From positions 2,418,001-2,482,000 of the forward strand of contig NZ_JANAVO010000001.1 in assembly GCF_024213555.1 (NCBI RefSeq): 64,000 nt of DNA. Direction: 5' to 3'. The position numbers and the translations under genes are program-made. Below, piece by piece: positions 62,126 to 64,000 of the stretch. The stretch comes from Allokutzneria sp. A3M-2-11 16. Lineage in GTDB: Bacteria; Actinomycetota; Actinomycetes; Mycobacteriales; Pseudonocardiaceae. Each line of letters opens with the position of its first letter. Position 1 is the first letter of the stretch. The notes beneath the pieces are model-generated. The model was given only the letters and a program-made list of their open reading frames with translations, was not told the origin of the DNA and did not search any database.

Positions 62126-64000
62126 GAACCGGAAGCTACGGTCGCCCCCTCCCCGTCGCGACCGAATTTCCCTTTCGTGCGAGGCGGCTCGACGGTGGCC
62201 AGGCCCCAGTCCGCCCGGAAGTCGCTCACCGTCAGCCACGCCAGTCGGACGTTGACGCCGAACAGCTGCCGCACCGAGGCGAGCGTGTTGAAGCCGCCCA
62301 GCGTCTCGCTGTTGCGGCCCCGCTCCAGCTGGCTCTCGGTGAGCCCGTCGTCGAAGACCTCCAGCAGCGTCGCCGCGTAGTAGAGGTAGCAGAGCGCTTC
62401 GAGCTGGAGGTGCCACAGGTCGCCATCGGGGATAGGAGGAGCGCTCGCGCCTTCGAGCAGCCGCGCCGCGTCCGGCTTCGCGTGCAGCTGGATGTGCCGC
62501 ATCAGCTCGCTCGCGTGCGGCTCGTCGGCGAGTCCGCGGGCGATGACCGTGCGCAGCGCGGCCGTCTTGCCCGCGAGGTCCTCGGCGACCAGGCCCTGGC
62601 ACACGGCGGCGAGGGATCGCTTCGGCGACGCCACCACGGCGCGGGCGGTCCTGATCAGCTCACGCGGCAGACCACCGGAAACGCTGTGGCACAAGCAAAC
62701 GAACGGCTCCGACATGCCGAGCACGCGGCTGCGCAGCAACGCCCTCGCGTCGTCGAGGCCGAGGTAGTCCACGCGGAAGATCGTGTCGAACGCGCTGTCG
62801 AAGGCGTCGCGTACAGGCAGTCCGCGCCGTTCGAACGCGGCGAGCGCGTCCTCGGAGACCGACACCAGGAACAGGCATCCGGGAACGTCGATGGAGAACA
62901 ACGCCTTGACCTCGTTGACGAACTCCTGGGCGCTTTCCGGGGAGAGGATCTTGTCGAGTTCGTCGAGGACGATCGCGATCCGGATGCGCGCGATCTTGGG
63001 GACCGTGCCGAGCACTTCCGCCGCTGTGGTCAGGAAATCGCGGAAGTCGCTGACCACCTCGGGATAGGTCATGGCCTGCCGCGCGAACTCCACGGCACCG
63101 GACCGGCTGCCCTCGGCGCCGAAGAGCAGCCCGACCTTGCCGGACCAGCCGGAGGTGTGCTTCTGGAGGTAGCGGATCGCGTCGAGCTTGTCCTCCGCGC
63201 ACGCGCACAGATCGCGCAGGCTCTTCACGTCCGCGGTGTTCATCGCGATCCGGGTGGCGGGCGGACGTCGTTTCACCGCAAGGAAAATCACCGACGCCAA
63301 GGCCAAGACCGCCATCAACGGCCACCAGAACCCCTCGCGGAACACGGCGAGCTCGGGCGCGCGCAGCGTCGTGGTGCCCAGGTAGCCGACGGCCAGCCAG
63401 CCCGCGAGCACGATGGGCACGACCGCGATGTCGCGCATCCACCTGCCGAGCCTGCGCCACCAGCTCGTCGTCGAGCTGATGTGCTTGCGGCCGAAGCGAA
63501 GCACCTCGCGGCAGAGCCCCGCGTAGAGGTGCAGCGTGAAGTCGCGGGCGTCGTAGCGCACGGGCACGCTCTCCACCAGGGCGACGTGCTCTTCGCCGGG
63601 GCCGAGGAAGATCCCGTCGCGGTAGGCCTCCAGCAGCGTCGACTTGCCCGCGCCACGGGAACCGGCGATGCCGACCGCACCACCGCCGATGCTGCTCGCC
63701 ACCCGCCGGAACTCGGCGAAGGTCCCGGTGGCGACGACGAACTCGGTCGAGCGCAGGTGCTGGAGGCCCTTGGTGTCGTGCACTTCGAGCTTCGTGGAGA
63801 AGGGCGGGCTCACGATGTCGTTGACCTGGCGCAGGATCAGCGGCCGGATCGCTTTGTCCACCATCGCGCGTTCCCAGCGCTTGTAAGCCGTCTGCTCGTC
63901 GTCCTGCAACACGGCCAGCCTGCGCCGCCACGACGGGCTGCCGAGGCGACGGGGATCGGTGGACAACCACTTCGGCAGCCAGGCGGTCCCGCGCCGGGCG
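62122..64000 (-). CDS. KAP-like P-loop NTPase with two membrane helices (5' end open)
   Basis: At least 614 residues from TTG 63966, but the frame stays open to the right edge, so the true start may be outside the window. Numbering from that TTG, Walker A is AGSRGAGKST (about 101-110), two membrane helices follow (about 180-197 and 213-231), and Walker B is RIAIVLDELD (about 329-338). Membrane helices inserted inside the P-loop domain are the hallmark of KAP NTPases. The C-terminal third is helical, with a SVSGGLPRELIRTARA sensor-like segment. Its role is unknown; KAP proteins occur in membrane signalling and some defence systems. Coupled to the GNAT gene. Confidence 0.78.
   Translation of the reverse strand, partial: ARRGTAWLPKWLSTDPRRLGSPSWRRRLAVLQDDEQTAYKRWERAMVDKAIRPLILRQVNDIVSPPFSTKLEVHDTKGLQHLRSTEFVVATGTFAEFRRVASSIGGGAVGIAGSRGAGKSTLLEAYRDGIFLGPGEEHVALVESVPVRYDARDFTLHLYAGLCREVLRFGRKHISSTTSWWRRLGRWMRDIAVVPIVLAGWLAVGYLGTTTLRAPELAVFREGFWWPLMAVLALASVIFLAVKRRPPATRIAMNTADVKSLRDLCACAEDKLDAIRYLQKHTSGWSGKVGLLFGAEGSRSGAVEFARQAMTYPEVVSDFRDFLTTAAEVLGTVPKIARIRIAIVLDELDKILSPESAQEFVNEVKALFSIDVPGCLFLVSVSEDALAAFERRGLPVRDAFDSAFDTIFRVDYLGLDDARALLRSRVLGMSEPFVCLCHSVSGGLPRELIRTARAVVASPKRSLAAVCQGLVAEDLAGKTAALRTVIARGLADEPHASELMRHIQLHAKPDAARLLEGASAPPIPDGDLWHLQLEALCYLYYAATLLEVFDDGLTESQLERGRNSETLGGFNTLASVRQLFGVNVRLAWLTVSDFRADWGLATVEPPRTKGKFGRDGEGATVASGS

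Overview
The window is high-GC DNA (roughly 70 percent or more by eye) with GTG/TTG starts, ATGA/GTGA stop-start overlaps and actinomycete gene families. DasR with dre operators, SARP-like regulators, streptogrisin-type proteases, an S8 protease and actinobacterial ABC exporters point to a filamentous actinomycete. Pseudonocardiaceae is my best guess, an inference rather than something the sequence proves.

Layout. 1-1568: end of an ectoine/hydroxyectoine operon (ectB 3' end, ectC, ectD). 1693-3293: a small membrane protein and a DraG-like ADP-ribosylglycohydrolase. 3638-9273: two tandem, translationally coupled SARP/NB-ARC/TPR regulators. 9476-13767: hemerythrin-like protein, an ABC exporter (ATPase and two WRQHR permeases) and a VanZ-RDD membrane protein. 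13924-21613: an SGNH hydrolase and a ROK regulator-ABC importer-GH4-kinase operon with the gene order of the Streptomyces csnREFGHK chitosan-oligosaccharide operon, plus a coupled 58-codon ORF. 21774-27753: DUF3159 protein, HTH-membrane-ricin-like protein, GlcNAc-kinase-like protein and a large secreted subtilase. 28012-36380: an apparently complete non-phosphorylative L-fucose pathway with its own RbsBAC-type transporter. 36494-41488: secreted M23 peptidase, a small secreted protein, a giant LuxR regulator and a FadR-type GntR regulator. 41743-51318: the GlcNAc/chitobiose locus (nagA, SIS-type deaminase, GH3 hexosaminidase, dasABC, dasR, MFS exporter) with four DasR-like (dre) operators. 51334-57189: threonine dehydratase-like enzyme, a Pro/Thr-tailed membrane protein and three tandem secreted S1 proteases. 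57244-60121: thiE, a TPP riboswitch and thiO-thiS-thiG. 60214-64000: a BacNav-type ion channel, a tandem GNAT protein and a KAP-like P-loop NTPase running off the right edge.

How it works together. Much of the window is about scavenging polymer-derived sugars: two amino-sugar importers (csn-like and das), two sugar kinases, NagA, a GlcN-6-P deaminase candidate and an L-fucose pathway, beside secreted proteases and a peptidoglycan peptidase. Candidate operators tie these together: dre sites at dasR/dasA, nagA and upstream of the deaminase; an ACATCnGATGT palindrome shared by the L-fucose operon and the GntR gene; and a palindrome upstream of the ROK gene.

The most unusual signals are not genes. 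A family of about 120-bp palindromic intergenic repeats is bounded by perfect 12-bp termini (GTCTTCAAGTAC / GTACTTGAAGAC), with four full and three partial copies; one supplies the 3' end and stop codon of the ion-channel gene. A short palindrome, GTCC-N5-GGAC with an AT-rich centre, recurs at least 12 times, mostly inside genes and spelled with codons that are rare at this GC content.
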